Source: Ehretia macrophylla (lineage: Eukaryota > Streptophyta > Magnoliopsida > Boraginales > Ehretiaceae). Taken from it: a stretch of 64,000 nucleotides of DNA. Within the stretch, counting starts at the first letter, position 1; every line of letters begins with the position of its first letter. Both the position numbers and the translations under genes were made by a program. This document shows positions 12,963 to 25,700 of the stretch, piece by piece. The stretch lies in contig CM075767.1 in assembly GCA_037974665.1 (NCBI GenBank), positions 4,861,501 to 4,925,500 of the forward strand, in the 5' to 3' direction. The notes below the pieces were generated by a model that had not been told where the DNA came from, did not search any database, and was given only the letters and a program-made list of their open reading frames with translations.

Positions 12963-13430
12963 ACTTCTAACTGAAATCTAACCCGAAACTTAATGAGTTT
13001 AAAAATCACCCCAACCCCATTACAGAGAGGGGGAAGGGGAAGGAATGAGAAAAGGATGGGGGGAGGAGGAGAGGAGAGGGGGAAAAGGCAAGAGAGGGGG
13101 GAGAGAGGGGGAAAGAGAGGAAGAGAGAATCTTGAAAGACACAGGTACCACTGAAACAAAGATTTCCCCATCACAGAAGTATTTAGTTCTGCAATATTGC
13201 TCACCATTGAATATAAAGGCCAAAATCAATCATGAAGAAAGAACCTTAAATAACAGATAAGAAGAGGCTTCAAGTAGGCTATAATAAGGTATAAATTACA
13301 AGACCAGCTCAAAGTGAAAAGGATGAACGAAATATTCACAAAGGTACAAGCCACATAGATAGGGACTTGTAGTAGTTCATATCAACAAATCTCCTGCCAA
13401 GGCCGGATGGTAAAAAAATTCTTACAAATA
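12963..13430. other. Downstream flank of the host gene with a purine tract
   Basis: No gene. The stretch between the outer copia LTR and the host gene 3' end is marked by a nearly pure purine run on the plus strand at about 13023-13130 (many GGGG and GGGGA blocks). Frames across it (12935-13260) are products of that low complexity. Confidence 0.6.
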
Positions 13431-13452
13431 GATAAAAAAAACAAATAGGTAT

Positions 13453-13458
13453 TTTATT
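13453..13458 (-). terminator. Candidate poly(A) signal AATAAA of the host gene
   Basis: The minus strand reads AATAAA about 230 bases after the stop codon of the host gene, in T-rich sequence. It is a plausible plant polyadenylation signal; transcript ends are not visible from sequence. Confidence 0.45.
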
Positions 13459-13685
13459 TAACACTATACGTAGGCCATTTCCCCAAACCAAAAAAGGAAA
13501 AAGAAAAAAAAAATTATGAAAAAATAAAGGGAATTAATTGTTGGTAATTTACAAGAGTAGCAGCAGCAAGAAAATAAGAAAGGAAAAGAATAATAAAGAT
13601 TTGCCTAAACCAATCTAATTTCATCTTAGTTACAACAATTGAAGAGAAATTTACATGTGGTTTGGGAAAAAAGAAAGACTCCGCG

Positions 13686-13787
13686 TCAGATCCCCAACCT
13701 CTTCGTGCCACATTCTGAGCAGAACTTAGATGTATCCCTCAAATAAGGAGCTCCACATTCATCACAAAACTTGGCAGGACTAGTATG
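13686..13787 (-). CDS. Host gene exon 8 (zinc ribbon, stop)
   Basis: Acceptor GATCAG; encodes [19 protein letters not shown] and [14 protein letters not shown], then TGA. The two CxxC pairs spaced by 11 residues are typical of a small zinc ribbon at a protein C-terminus. Confidence 0.92.
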   Translation of the reverse strand, partial: HTSPAKFCDECGAPYLRDTSKFCSECGTKRLGI

Positions 13788-16700
13788 CTGATCGTAAACA
13801 ATTTGAAAGAAGCAATTTTAGTCAACAGTAAAAGAAAATAAGTTGACAAGAAAATAAAATAAAATAAACTACTTCAATGAGAACGTCCATATAAAAAAGT
13901 CCCTATTATCATCTCCCAACCCATAGGTAATATGATGCTCCGTGATATGCTATTTTCGATTAAATAGTTACTTGAATCTTAATGATGTTCTAACCATTAG
14001 GGTAAAAAAATTTCTCCTAGGAAAAGTGACACCTAGTATTGAAATAATGACTCAAAATAGTCTTCAGCTTTAGATATATGTATGTCTAACAGATCTACAT
14101 AAGGATTAATAAAGCCAATAGTCGAAAGGGATCAATTTTGCTCTCAAAGAATTTTCTTAACTTCACTTAGATATCCAGCCAAATCAATGTATCCTCACGA
14201 ATCGCCACAGCAATATAGATAAGTTTGGTGACCAGAAATACACTGGCTTTTGGCAAAAGACTGTGTTCATTAACTATACATAAGAGAGAAGAGCATGAAT
14301 AAACTAGACAAATATGATCATCTGCAGAAAAATGAGTGAGCCTCTTTAAGTCCCATAGGGAAGATGACTTGAGTTTGATTCACCAACACCAACAGTAACA
14401 TACAATTTCTGCTCCTTCCTTTCCTTCTCCCATGAAAAGAAATGGAAGAAATAACACCAAATAAATTTTATGGCCTGCTACCATGAAATAACTGGCTCTT
14501 ACGGGTCATGATCATGCATGTAATATTTCCCACAATCTACTAATATGCCTTTATAAGCATATGCACAATGAAGTTGTATGGAGAAAGTCATTGTTTTCAT
14601 TAATATTTTATAAGTATAACCATATAGACTGTAACAAGCTCTAAGGATATGCAAATCTACATGTTATAATTTGTTTTAACACGTCCAACATTGTGGCCTA
14701 CTTGCGTTCAAACACATAACGACTCCTTTGCTACAATGCCGTCACTCTCAATACTATAAACTAGATTATAAACCTCAAAATAAAAGCGATTACTAGATTT
14801 ATCAATAGAAAGTCCATATAAGCTTAGTTTCAAAAGAAGGGATGAACATGCGAAGGAACTCAACCCAAGCGTAAACCTCACCATCACATGCAAACGTCCC
14901 CCCACATGCCCTAGCGGCGGCAAGCAAGCCATGTGTTGTGATATGGTTGAAGACTGCTGGGCATGTGCAATATCAGGTAAATGTGACGGTGGTCCACATT
15001 GCTGATTGTGAGAAAAGTGAGCTGCATTTTGACTTTGGTTGATATGATGCTGATGGCTCTGCTGCAGGGGATGAAACTGAGCCTGATGAGGCAGTGGGTG
15101 GAGATGTTTTGATGGAGTCTGCTGTGTATTCTGTGGCTTCAGAAAAAAAATTATAATATTAGAAAGCTTTGACATAGCACAAATAACAACGTATTTCTTC
15201 TCTTATGGTATGGTTCTTCTATTAGATATGTTGTCCATCTATTGATATCTGAAACTAGCACATAAGAATATCTCCAAATATCGGCTAAGTAACAAAAAAC
15301 CATACCAATTCCAAAGAGGGACATCAAGAGGGAAAAGCAAACCATGTTTAAAATAAAAAAAAGGCAATTGTGATAGCAGCAAGTAAATGGAAACATTGAT
15401 CTCAGACACAGGATACAGGATGCTGTGCTTACAGTAAAGGTAATAAGAATAATTGTCCTTCCAAACAAAGTTATATGATAATAATACATCAGATACACAT
15501 AAGATGTGACAAAATTAGGGCTCCAAAATCAATTTACAACAAGCTTAGATCAACTTGAAATACAATATAAAAATTGTTTCAGGTACCACAAGCCAAAGCT
15601 CATAACGTCAATGTTAAACTTAAAAGAGACAACTTTTTCTGGATAGAATATTGTAAAGTATCATCTCTTCATTAACTCTTTTGTGGATAAACACATAAAA
15701 AGCTAGAACCTACTCCTAATTACTTATTTTACAGTAGAGAATGTATTAAACATTGATAAAAGAAGAGGTGCCACTGAAGTTAACACAGGGTGCAATCTGA
15801 GGCAGGCTCAAGTGACGTGAAAAATTCATTTGTAACACAACAGGGGAGTAAGGAAAACAAGATAATAACATCAGCGGTTTACGTGAATTCTGTAGATCTA
15901 ACACGATTTAGTCAGTATGAATACCAGCTATATGCAAAGAATCTTAAAGAAATAAATCAATGGAAATTTATGAAAGAAAACACTGAGAGACAAAATTTCA
16001 AATTAAATAACAGTAAAATATGTTTGAGTGAAAATTCATCAGCATTGCAACACCAAAATGGGAAATTTTGCAGCTCATAATGCTTCTGGGATAGATTGCT
16101 TTTATTCTCTTTTCCTTTAAAATTTTCTGTTGTTTGGGGCGGGCCAAGGGGTTGAGAGGAGCAAATCTTGCAACTATCATGTGGAATCATAAATCCCATC
16201 ACGGGGCTATCTGTCACCTCTAGAGCATCTTACAACAGAAATTAAATGTAATGGTCATGGTCTTACTCCCCAGAAGTGAAATACTTATAATAAAATAAGA
16301 AAGAAGAAAAAGATTCGAGGATTACATGTCACTAGTGAAACTGGTTACTATCATATGATACTTCTGCAGGACCAAAAAAACTGAGAAAGTGGCAAATATA
16401 AATTGAAGGAGCAGATAAAATTTCCTTCTACTGAACCAAAAAGAAAGAGAAAGAGCCAGCATATTATTTGCCAAGCACGTAGACAATCAAATAACCACAT
16501 GAAACACAAACACACTTATTGACTAAGTTCAGAGAAAATAAATGCATTCCCCTTCCATGCCCACCAGCACAGAATCTCAAAATATATGGAACAAGGCAGT
16601 GACAGCTAAATATAAAATGCAAACACATAAACAAGTTACAATAATTTGTAATAATTTCCATGAAAAGAGCATATATACTAAATCTAAAACAACAACTTAC

Positions 16701-19700
16701 ATCATTGACACAGCGGTAGCCTTGGTTGGTACCTAGTGGAGATGAGTTCTCTGTACAAGGGAATGCCTGAAACATATATCATAAGGGAAGTTAGAAGATA
16801 TACCTTTAAATCCAATAAAGCTAAACAATCAGCTTGTTGCAAAATGAAAAATCAAACTACCGGCAAACCAGAGATGTTGGAGATAGAGTTCGATGTAACA
16901 CGTCTATACTTGTGTCTGGGAGCATAAAACTTATAGTCCCTAGCAGAGACAGCTACTTCATTCCGGCCCGTCAATCTTTTGAACCTATATAACATATAAA
17001 CCAGTAGAGCTTTTAATGAAAATCGTCTTCAATTTGTAGAAAAGAAAACCAACTAATTTTGAAAGGCAAGATTACAAATCAAAATTCAATAGCACAAAAA
17101 GTTTTCCTTAATCATCGAGCAAATAAAAAAATGCAAACTGCTATTGAAAGACCACAGCATCCCCCTGTCAGTTATTTCAGAAAGCTAAAGAGTTTCTTTT
17201 TTTATTTTTCTTTTTTTGTATTCTTGCCATTTTAATTTAATAAGTTCAGAGTCTAAGGGAATTTCATATGGAAATCAGCATCTACAACATAGGAAATATA
17301 TTCAGTCGGTAACATCATGAAAGGACATCTGGAATAGATTACACAGTTAGGTTGGGTGAACAAATTATAATGGGATTTCAAACCATGTACCAGCATCATA
17401 ACCATTAAACTAATAAAATGGTTATTAACATGAGAATTTACGTTCTTTTCTAGACAGTACCTGGAAAATATAAGCTGATAGCAGAAAGAAAGCTTAATGT
17501 TAGACGATCATACTGCTAGTAATGCTTCAATCAGTGATATGTTATACGAATCAAAGCTTCTTGTAATTGTCCCATGTCAGGGATATGTATATAGGACATT
17601 TTAGCTTCCATGGATCTCACAACCTGTGATATTTACTTATGCATTGCTCAACTCGTTATAAATTAGAAAATAACATTATTATTTCAAACAAAACCTCGAC
17701 GAAAATTAGTGCCATTTACTGTGACAGAGAGAACTGAAACACACAGCAGCATCAACAAGTATCCCAACTTAAGTTTTACAGGAGATGTTTACGAGGCAAA
17801 AGGACCACGGTCAAGCATGGTCCTAGGGCAGCTCTTTTCTATTCTTTCCAATACCTAGGTAGCACTAAAGGATGGATATTTCTCCTGCACTTGGATAAAT
17901 GTCAGACACACTACTTCATCTCAGGCTCTTTGATAAATTTAATGAAGAATAAAAGCTTACATGGTGAGCTCAAAAGACATACTCAATATTTTTAATGTCA
18001 ATCATCCAGCAACGGATCTTCCAGAAATCTCTCAACACGAGAATATCTGCTATACTTAAATAATAAATTCACCTGGTTGGGTGCTCAGCAATGTTATTTA
18101 CTTAATTTCACGAAACAGGCATTAACCTGATACCGCGCAATGTAGTCATACTATAAGAGACAAGAGGATATAAAACAACAGCGACACGATGAACAAAAAA
18201 TACACGACTGAATGTGCCAGGAGAAACTTTTTGCTTCCTATATTGATTCTAACTCATTCAGCATGGATGGCTCATCAAGATTAAGATTGAAGGCGATAAT
18301 GGTACCATTCTGCGAAACCATGACTCTGGGTGTATCATACAACATAAGAAGTCAAAAACAAGCAAATTTGGCAAAATTAAACCGGCCCGTCACTAAAATG
18401 AGGCATAAGTTTGTACAGAAAAAGAACAAAATATGATAAAGAATCTGATGGATGATAAAATGCAAGAGACAGAGTTTATACTATAAGTGATGTATTGTAT
18501 AAAAACTGATATAGTAGATAATATCAAATATGAGACAATATCACTTCCTACTATCTCAAATGATTGCATCTAGAAGTTTAGTTAACCTATTTCTACGATA
18601 TTTTCTATATGAACCCGACAAAGGATTCACTATAATTATTCCAGGATCTTACTAAAAGCTCTCATAATAGTTTCAACATGGATACACAGAAGTTTGATCG
18701 GGACTTCACTTAAACCCTTGCTTCGGCTTAAGGCCACCTGCCAGGTCATTATTATCCCTTCTTCTACTGTTGTATAGTTTTATTTCTTATTACTCTACAG
18801 CTTAAAAAATAAAAACCCTTTTATGTTATTGGATTCTCGTATTGTGATCAGCTCCTACTAGTAAGAAGTTGTTCCCGAGCTAGGTTCCCTAGATGATCCA
18901 CATGTTCCTAGTCAAGCCTAAATGGATGAATGAAGATAAAAAGGGTACAACACCAAATCAACTAGCAGAAGGCGATGAACCAGAAACCATGTTATCTTAC
19001 AGACTAAAAAGGGTCCAAATTTGTCATTTAAATGATACGTCAAACTAGCCTAAAAGAGGGATTGGCTTGTGGTTGCATAATCAAAGTCCAAAGAGTCCCT
19101 TCTGAGTTCTAATTCTCTCATATGTTGATTTTCAGACCCAAACGCGCAGAGTTCTAATTCCAAGTTGATTACCCACAACAAGCTGCAATTAAAAGTTGCT
19201 TTTGAAGATCCAGTAGGCGTAAGAGGAAAGAGTGTGTCAAACACACAATGAAGGTTAGTGGACAATAATTTGTGAGAGATATCACTTATTGTTATCTGAT
19301 ATGATTGTAATCTAGGAGTCCATGTGACTCCCGAGATTTAGCCATGCATTCAATTACTGTTGCATCCTTTGTTTGTGCATTTCTTTCAGTGCTTTATTAA
19401 TTGTCTTCTTTAGCTACTATTCACTCCGTTTTCAAACTACATTCTATTAGTTAATTAACATTTTTATTAAATCATATTAATTGTTAAAGTAGTGGAAAAA
19501 ATGTGCAATTGAGCTAGAGGCGATAGGAGAGTTCGTCTAGAAAATGTTTTTAGTAGTTGAATGAATAGTATTACGTAACTACCTTAGAGTTTAATTAACT
19601 AACATTAATTTATGCTTAGGACTTGTTTCTAACTAGTTTGACTCACATTTTGACCATACACTTAAACTAAAATAACTCACCTAAGCTTATATAACACACA

Positions 19701-22700
19701 CACAACTCACCTTAGCTCATAACTAGCAAAAATCAAAACAAAAAATGCTGAAAAATACTGTAGCATAGCCGACAGCAGCAAACAGGAAAAAGAAAAAGAT
19801 TTTGCTCTTCAATCCTTCAATCCAAGCCTCTCCAAGCCTTGAGCAAGTAGTGTAGGGTGTGTGCAAGCTTCTTAGGTGCCCCTACGCGCATTGGTGAGGG
19901 ATTTCATGGCTTATTTTCGCATTTCTAAATAGTTGCCATTTTCTTGATTTGTTGAAAATGTGATCAAATGCTATTGTATTGATTATCTATGCTATTATAC
20001 CTTGCATAGGAGTGCTAGAAAACATATTTGAGCCATTGTTTCGCTTTTTAAACGGTTAAAATCGTTAGTTTAATTTATGAGGTGAATAGTGACGTTTTTC
20101 TAGGGTTTTGTGTAATTGCACGTATTAACTTGATTCAACACTCCTAATAGATGCCTTAGGTGCTAATGAAGGTAGTCTAATAGCCCCGTGCACTTGAATT
20201 ACTCTAGAATCGCATAAAACGTGAAATAGCCGACTTTAACAAAGGGGTTTCGGGGTTAATGCAAATCCGGGTGGATTTGGGCTTCACTTCTAGTATTCTT
20301 AGGCTACCTAGGTGCTATAGAAGCTTTGATAACCCTTGTTTGAAGCCCGGATATGGTATGTGTAGGTTAAAGCCATAAGAGGAATTTTGGGACTTTCGGG
20401 GTATTTGCGGGCGTTTGAATGAGTTAGAGGGTTGAAGGGGATCCTTGAGGGTTAGTTAGAAGGTTGGGAGAGTTTCCCTTTGAATTTGAATCATTAACTT
20501 GGGATTGGAAGAGAAATAGTGTGAAAAACAAAGGGGTTTAAGTGTAATTTCAGTTGTCTCACGCTTCTATGTCCATGGCATGACTCCTTGAGTGTTTAAA
20601 TGTGGTTTCAAGTTGATTTGGAGCTTTCGGTATGATTCCATGCTTATCATGTATATGTCCCTTTGTAAAACTGCTTATTTGCTTGTATCAACTGCTTCTA
20701 TTCTAACTGCATTGAGGTCAACCTACTTCGTTGATCCTCCTACGTGTTATTGCTTATCTTATTGATATTAACTTGCCATTGTAAAGTGCATTGCATAGTG
20801 GTTGCGCAACCATAGTGTCAGGGACGGATGTGTTGAATATCGGCTGGGCGGCAGAGGGCTTGCCAGTGGATATTCAAACTCCGTGCTCTATTCCCTCACT
20901 CGCCTGGTCCGGAGATTGCCAAGGGGTGTTGGGTCGTAGGATTATCGGGGTACATCCGGAGTACACCCACTGGAGTGTTTGGGGTTATGCCGGCTTATCG
21001 TGATCGTGATCGTGGTTCGTGGATCGTGAATGAAGACCCAGTGAAGATTGGTGTATAGGGGTTATGTGAAATGTATCCTTTCAAATGTGTGGTTATTTAA
21101 GCTATCATTGTTTCTTGAATTGCTCAATTGTTATTGTTATTAACTGTATTACTTGTTGCATTGCACGCCCCGGGACCTTATCCCTCACTGGGCAACAGTT
21201 GTTGCTCATACCTCGATATATGTTTCAGAAGACGCTGAGGGTGATCCCCAGCTTGTTGAGTTAGTTGAGGAGGAGGAAGTTCAGACTGATTCTTTACCTT
21301 AGTTGCTGTGCCTGATAGCTTAAGGTGGTTTATATTCTTGCTGCTATGTGGAAGGCTCATCTGTTTATCTTATGTCCTATTTTGTAGCCTGAGGGCTATG
21401 TATATGCTTGTTGTACAAGTTGAAGGATAGTTGATTGTGGTGTAGATTTGGAAGCCTATGTCTTGTAATAACTTATGTTTCTGCCTTTATTCACCTTGCA
21501 TGCTTGGGAGTGAATGGCTTAATGTAGAATGTTTTTATCTTCCAAGTATGTTTTAATATTATCCTAGAATGGCATGGCTATTAGCCTATATTGTAAACAA
21601 GTTACTTGCATGCTTGTGTGGTTTTGGAACTGTTGTTTCCTTCAAGGCTTGGATGGCCTTGAATCTTTAAATATTTAGCCATGAAAAGCTTGTTATCTTG
21701 TGGTTACCTTATTTGAGAGTTTATAGGTTTTCAGAATGTCCACGGTACAAGGGAGACTCTGTCCGTGTGTCGGGTCCGGACTTAACTTCTAGCTTGGGGA
21801 TTGGGTCGGGGCGTGACAGTCCATTCAACCCACGATCCTAGGATATCTTTAAACCTGACAAAGATCTTTGCAAATATTCCAAAGCTCTAAGTAAAAGCTC
21901 CCAATTTATATTTTTTTCTGTGAACAGAATATCAAGATTTCAACTTACCACTCTGCATCATCAATTTGCATATTTGTTGGTTTCTCAACGATTGCCAGTC
22001 CATTTACAACTACAAATCGAACACGCTTTTCCTCTTGTATCACTAGTTCAGGAAACCTCGACCTTGTTTCAAAAGAAGTTGCCAATTCCCGTCTTTTAAA
22101 TGTGCAAGGTCCTGTATACATGAAGCACGTTTTAGAAAATTCATAATTAAAATTCTTTGTCGAACAGTACAAGGAGAAATAATGTTTTGACTTAATGTTA
22201 TTCGCATGTTTTGTTAAGAATTAAGGCAAAATGCAATACTTTAAAATAGGTATCAGAGAAGAAAATGAAATGAAAGCGCACCCACATTGCCATGAGAAAG
22301 GATCATAACAAGTATACAAGAAAGCAAACTTAAGAGCATCAAATAGAGCTGAAGTGATTACTAGTTCCTCTTAATAATGTTGAGGCACAAAAAATAGCAG
22401 TGTGTGGAAATAAAGTTCAAATCCAATGGTTAACGAATTAAGGTCTCCCGTATCCAATGTTCTTTCATTAAAATACCGATATTGGCAAAGTGAAAAATTC
22501 AAGTTAGTTGGCTCATCATTCACTACCCCCCATCCCCTCCCATTTTCCCCAATTTAAGAAGAGAAGAGATGTTGATACCTTTCCTCGGAAACTTTTTGGC
22601 AAGCTTTCTATACAGACCACCAGCGGCTTCAAGAGCCACGCCAACTGTTTTCTCCCGCATGCCATTCAAAGAGGACAGCCTTATATTGACTTCATTAACT

Positions 22701-25700
22701 AATGTCTCATATATGTTTGCAACATACATCAAAGGCAAAACATATCGCGAATCGCCTTCATAATGCATCTCTCTTGACTTTCTCTTGCTTAGTTTATGTT
22801 GCACAGATTGAGCCATGAAGTCAGCCTCCGTGTCTGAAACTTCTATGACATGAGGGTTTATAAAATGATCCACGATGATGTCCAAAAATCTTGCCCTTGC
22901 TGTTTCAATTGGTGAAACATCTAGTTCGATATGAAACTAAAATCAGCCCGTTTGGAAGATGAAAAAATTTGGTCCCTCGCATTCTTCCGATTTTAATAAA
23001 ACAAAACAGAATACGTAATTGCTTAGCAAAAAAAAAAAAACAGAATACGTAATTCGAGAATCACCATCCATGGTCAAAATATTGTAGCTGGCTGTTGAAG
23101 AACTGCTGTTCTCCAGGCTAGCTCGATCTTCCTCTACCGCTACGCTGTGAAGTGGTAAAGAGCTCCTGTATGATTCGTGCATGCAGTCCTGAAAATGTCG
23201 ACATACAAAATTAGTTGTGAAGGACCATGAGTTGTTCGAGCCTATCAAAGCAAGGTCTTCACAGAGTAAATTTACCACTGCATTACCATTGTCAAAAGTT
23301 CTACAATCTCTTTTACAAACAGAAAAAGCTTTAAGATTCATATAAAGGTTGAAAATTATCAGACCGGAAGCTTCAATCAGACCAAAAATAAAATAAAAAC
23401 AGCCCCGACAAGGAACATGCGAGCAATCGCCTTGAACAACAAGATTCAGCTTCTGTGTTCAAGTAGCTTGAGTAATTAAACAAAGTAGAAAAGCAGAACA
23501 CATGTCCATACCGAATCTTCTCTCTAAAGAAATGACATATTAACAAGTGAAATCCATATTCATGACCTATACAACCCTAAAATACAGAATGTTTTAAGAG
23601 ATTAAAATTACCTATACAACTCTGACATATTAACATTGTTTTGAATAGTATGTTAATGTATATATTCCATAAATGCATTTGAAAATGTAGTTCTTAAAGG
23701 CATTTGCAGCCAAAACACAAAACAAACATGATTTTCAGCCTTTTCATTTAGCTAAAATAGCAGCATTCAAATAACATTAAAAGCAAAATTTATGATGCGG
23801 AACATGATTCAAAAGAGTTGATGAAAAAGATTGACAAAATCAAACCCAAGAAGAAGAACAAATAAACCTTCATATTTTTCTTATGTTATGAATAGTATTG
23901 TTTTGTTATGAATAATACCATTTAGTTTGTTTTATCTCACATAAGAAGTTTAGCAAATTTTAAGGCCTAAGAGCTCCTATAAATAGATAGCTCCCCAAGC
24001 TTATTAAACACACCTCAATTAATACAAAGCTAGTATTGTATACTTCCTCTCTAGCATTCTAGAGTTGTAATATTTAAAGTTTTCCTTATATCAAGGACGT
24101 TTTGCTAGAACGAATCTAGTGTTTCGCTTCTGTTCTGCGTCAGTTGGCACCAGAGCCAAGTTCGAGAGTCCTAGTTTAGAGGGTTGTAGTTGTAATTGAG
24201 CCGTATGCTCTGCACTTGCCACTAATAGTGGACCCTGTGCATCAGAAAGCTTGATTGGTCGATTGAGTCGTATGCTCTGCACTTGCCACGTATAGTGGAT
24301 CCTGTGCATCAGAAAACTCGACCTATTAAATTACAAACCTATAAGCCGGAGAAGATGGCGTCCAAGAACAACAATGGAGGTGGAGATAGTGGCAACGTCG
24401 AAATCAACATTGCTGGTAGTAGCCATAGTAGAGGTGAAGGCGGCCATCCTATTGACGGTGATCGAGGGATGGAGGCCCTTTGGGCGGTGATACAAGCTCA
24501 AGAAGAAAATGTGACTCGTGAAATCCGAGAGATTCACGACATCCTTTCCAACTTAAGCCTAAACGCCAACAGGACTCGTGACGATGGTGGGATCAACCGT
24601 GTCAGAGAAGATGCTCATGGCCAACCTATCAATCAACGCAACCTAATTCGTCATAGGCAACCAGCCTATGAAGATGAATCTGATGAAGAACTCCTAAACT
24701 AGCGAGGAATCAACCAAGTACAACCACGAGCTAGAAATCAACCACAACATCCTCATCAACATGGTTTTGCTCGACATCGCAGACTACCAACTTATGAGGA
24801 GGAATCTGACAGTGACGAAGAAATAAATCAAAAGCATCAACATGCACCCAGGAGAGGACAAAGCTTTGACGAATATTATCCTAAAGCCGACATTCCCAAC
24901 TTCAACGGCGATCTTAATATTGAAGCATTTCTTGATTGGTGCTATGAAGTTGAAAAATTCCTTGATATGATAGATGTACCGGAGGACAAACAAGTAAAAC
25001 TAGTCGCCTACAAATTAAAGGGCGGTGCAGCTGCTTGGTGGGACACCTTGCAAAACAATAGAAGGCGATAAGGAAAGGCACCCGTTCGGACTTGGAGAAA
25101 GATGAAACAACAACTGAAAGGAAGATTTATTCTTCCAGATTATGAACAATACTTGTTCCAACAACTGATAAATTTCTGCGCCTTACTGCTAGGTGCAATA
25201 TGTCAGAGTCGGAGGAACAGCAAACATCACGATACCTTAACGGCTTGAAATTTGCAATCCGGGAGAGGATGACATTAGCTCCAATATGGGCCGTTGATGA
25301 AGGTTACAACATGGCATTAAAGGCAGAAATGCTTTTGGCTCGTCCTTCTACTCGACAAACTCCTTTTGCACCAGTCCGTTCGAATCCTGACAAAAGCAAA
25401 CAAGTTGCAGAAGAAGCAACTCGTCCTTCTACTCACAATACTGGCACTAGCAATCAAGGAATGGCCAAATCAATCAGACAGGCGTCGAATACCACCCGAC
25501 CCAATAATCCATATGCTAGGCCAACCATTGGAAAATGTTTCAAATGTGGAGAACCTGGTCATCGTTCCAATGAATGCCGAGCTCGCAAGTTTGTCAATCT
25601 AGCAGACTATGATAATGAGTGTGACGAAGAAGTTGAGTACAATAATGATGATGACTTGGAGGATGCAGAAATTGCAGATAAAGATGGAGACCAAGTGACG

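Larger units (their letters stand above)
19323..21818 (+). mobile_element. Solo LTR, Ty3/gypsy, copy 1 of the 2.5-kb family
   Basis: A 2496-bp LTR starting TGTGACTCCCGAG and ending GGGGCGTGACA, flanked by a perfect 5-bp duplication GTCCA (19318-19322 and 21819-21823). No internal region is present, so it is a product of LTR-LTR recombination. It matches 45593-48087 (opposite strand) over its whole length. It lies in intron 4 of the host gene in antisense. It carries the GGTGAGGGATTTC motif at about 19893 and the two hairpins described at 20714 and 21189. Confidence 0.95.
16985..21948 (-). other. Host gene intron 4 with nested solo LTR
   Basis: 4964-bp intron. Taking out the solo LTR and one target duplication leaves about 2.46 kb of ordinary AT-rich intron. 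The LTR is antisense to the gene. Confidence 0.85.

Noticed and set aside
12935-13260. Overlapping frames on both strands across the purine tract
   Set aside because: Low-complexity G/A sequence stays open by composition; the products are simple runs.
15790-16080. 96-codon plus-strand frame inside intron 6
   Set aside because: No domain. It lies within an intron supported by consistent splice phases.
20791-21003. A 70-codon open frame found in both solo LTRs (also 46421-46633, minus strand)
   Set aside because: The two copies differ at about nine residues, and nearly every base difference changes an amino acid. That is not what selection on a protein would give. The region is better explained as conserved LTR sequence.
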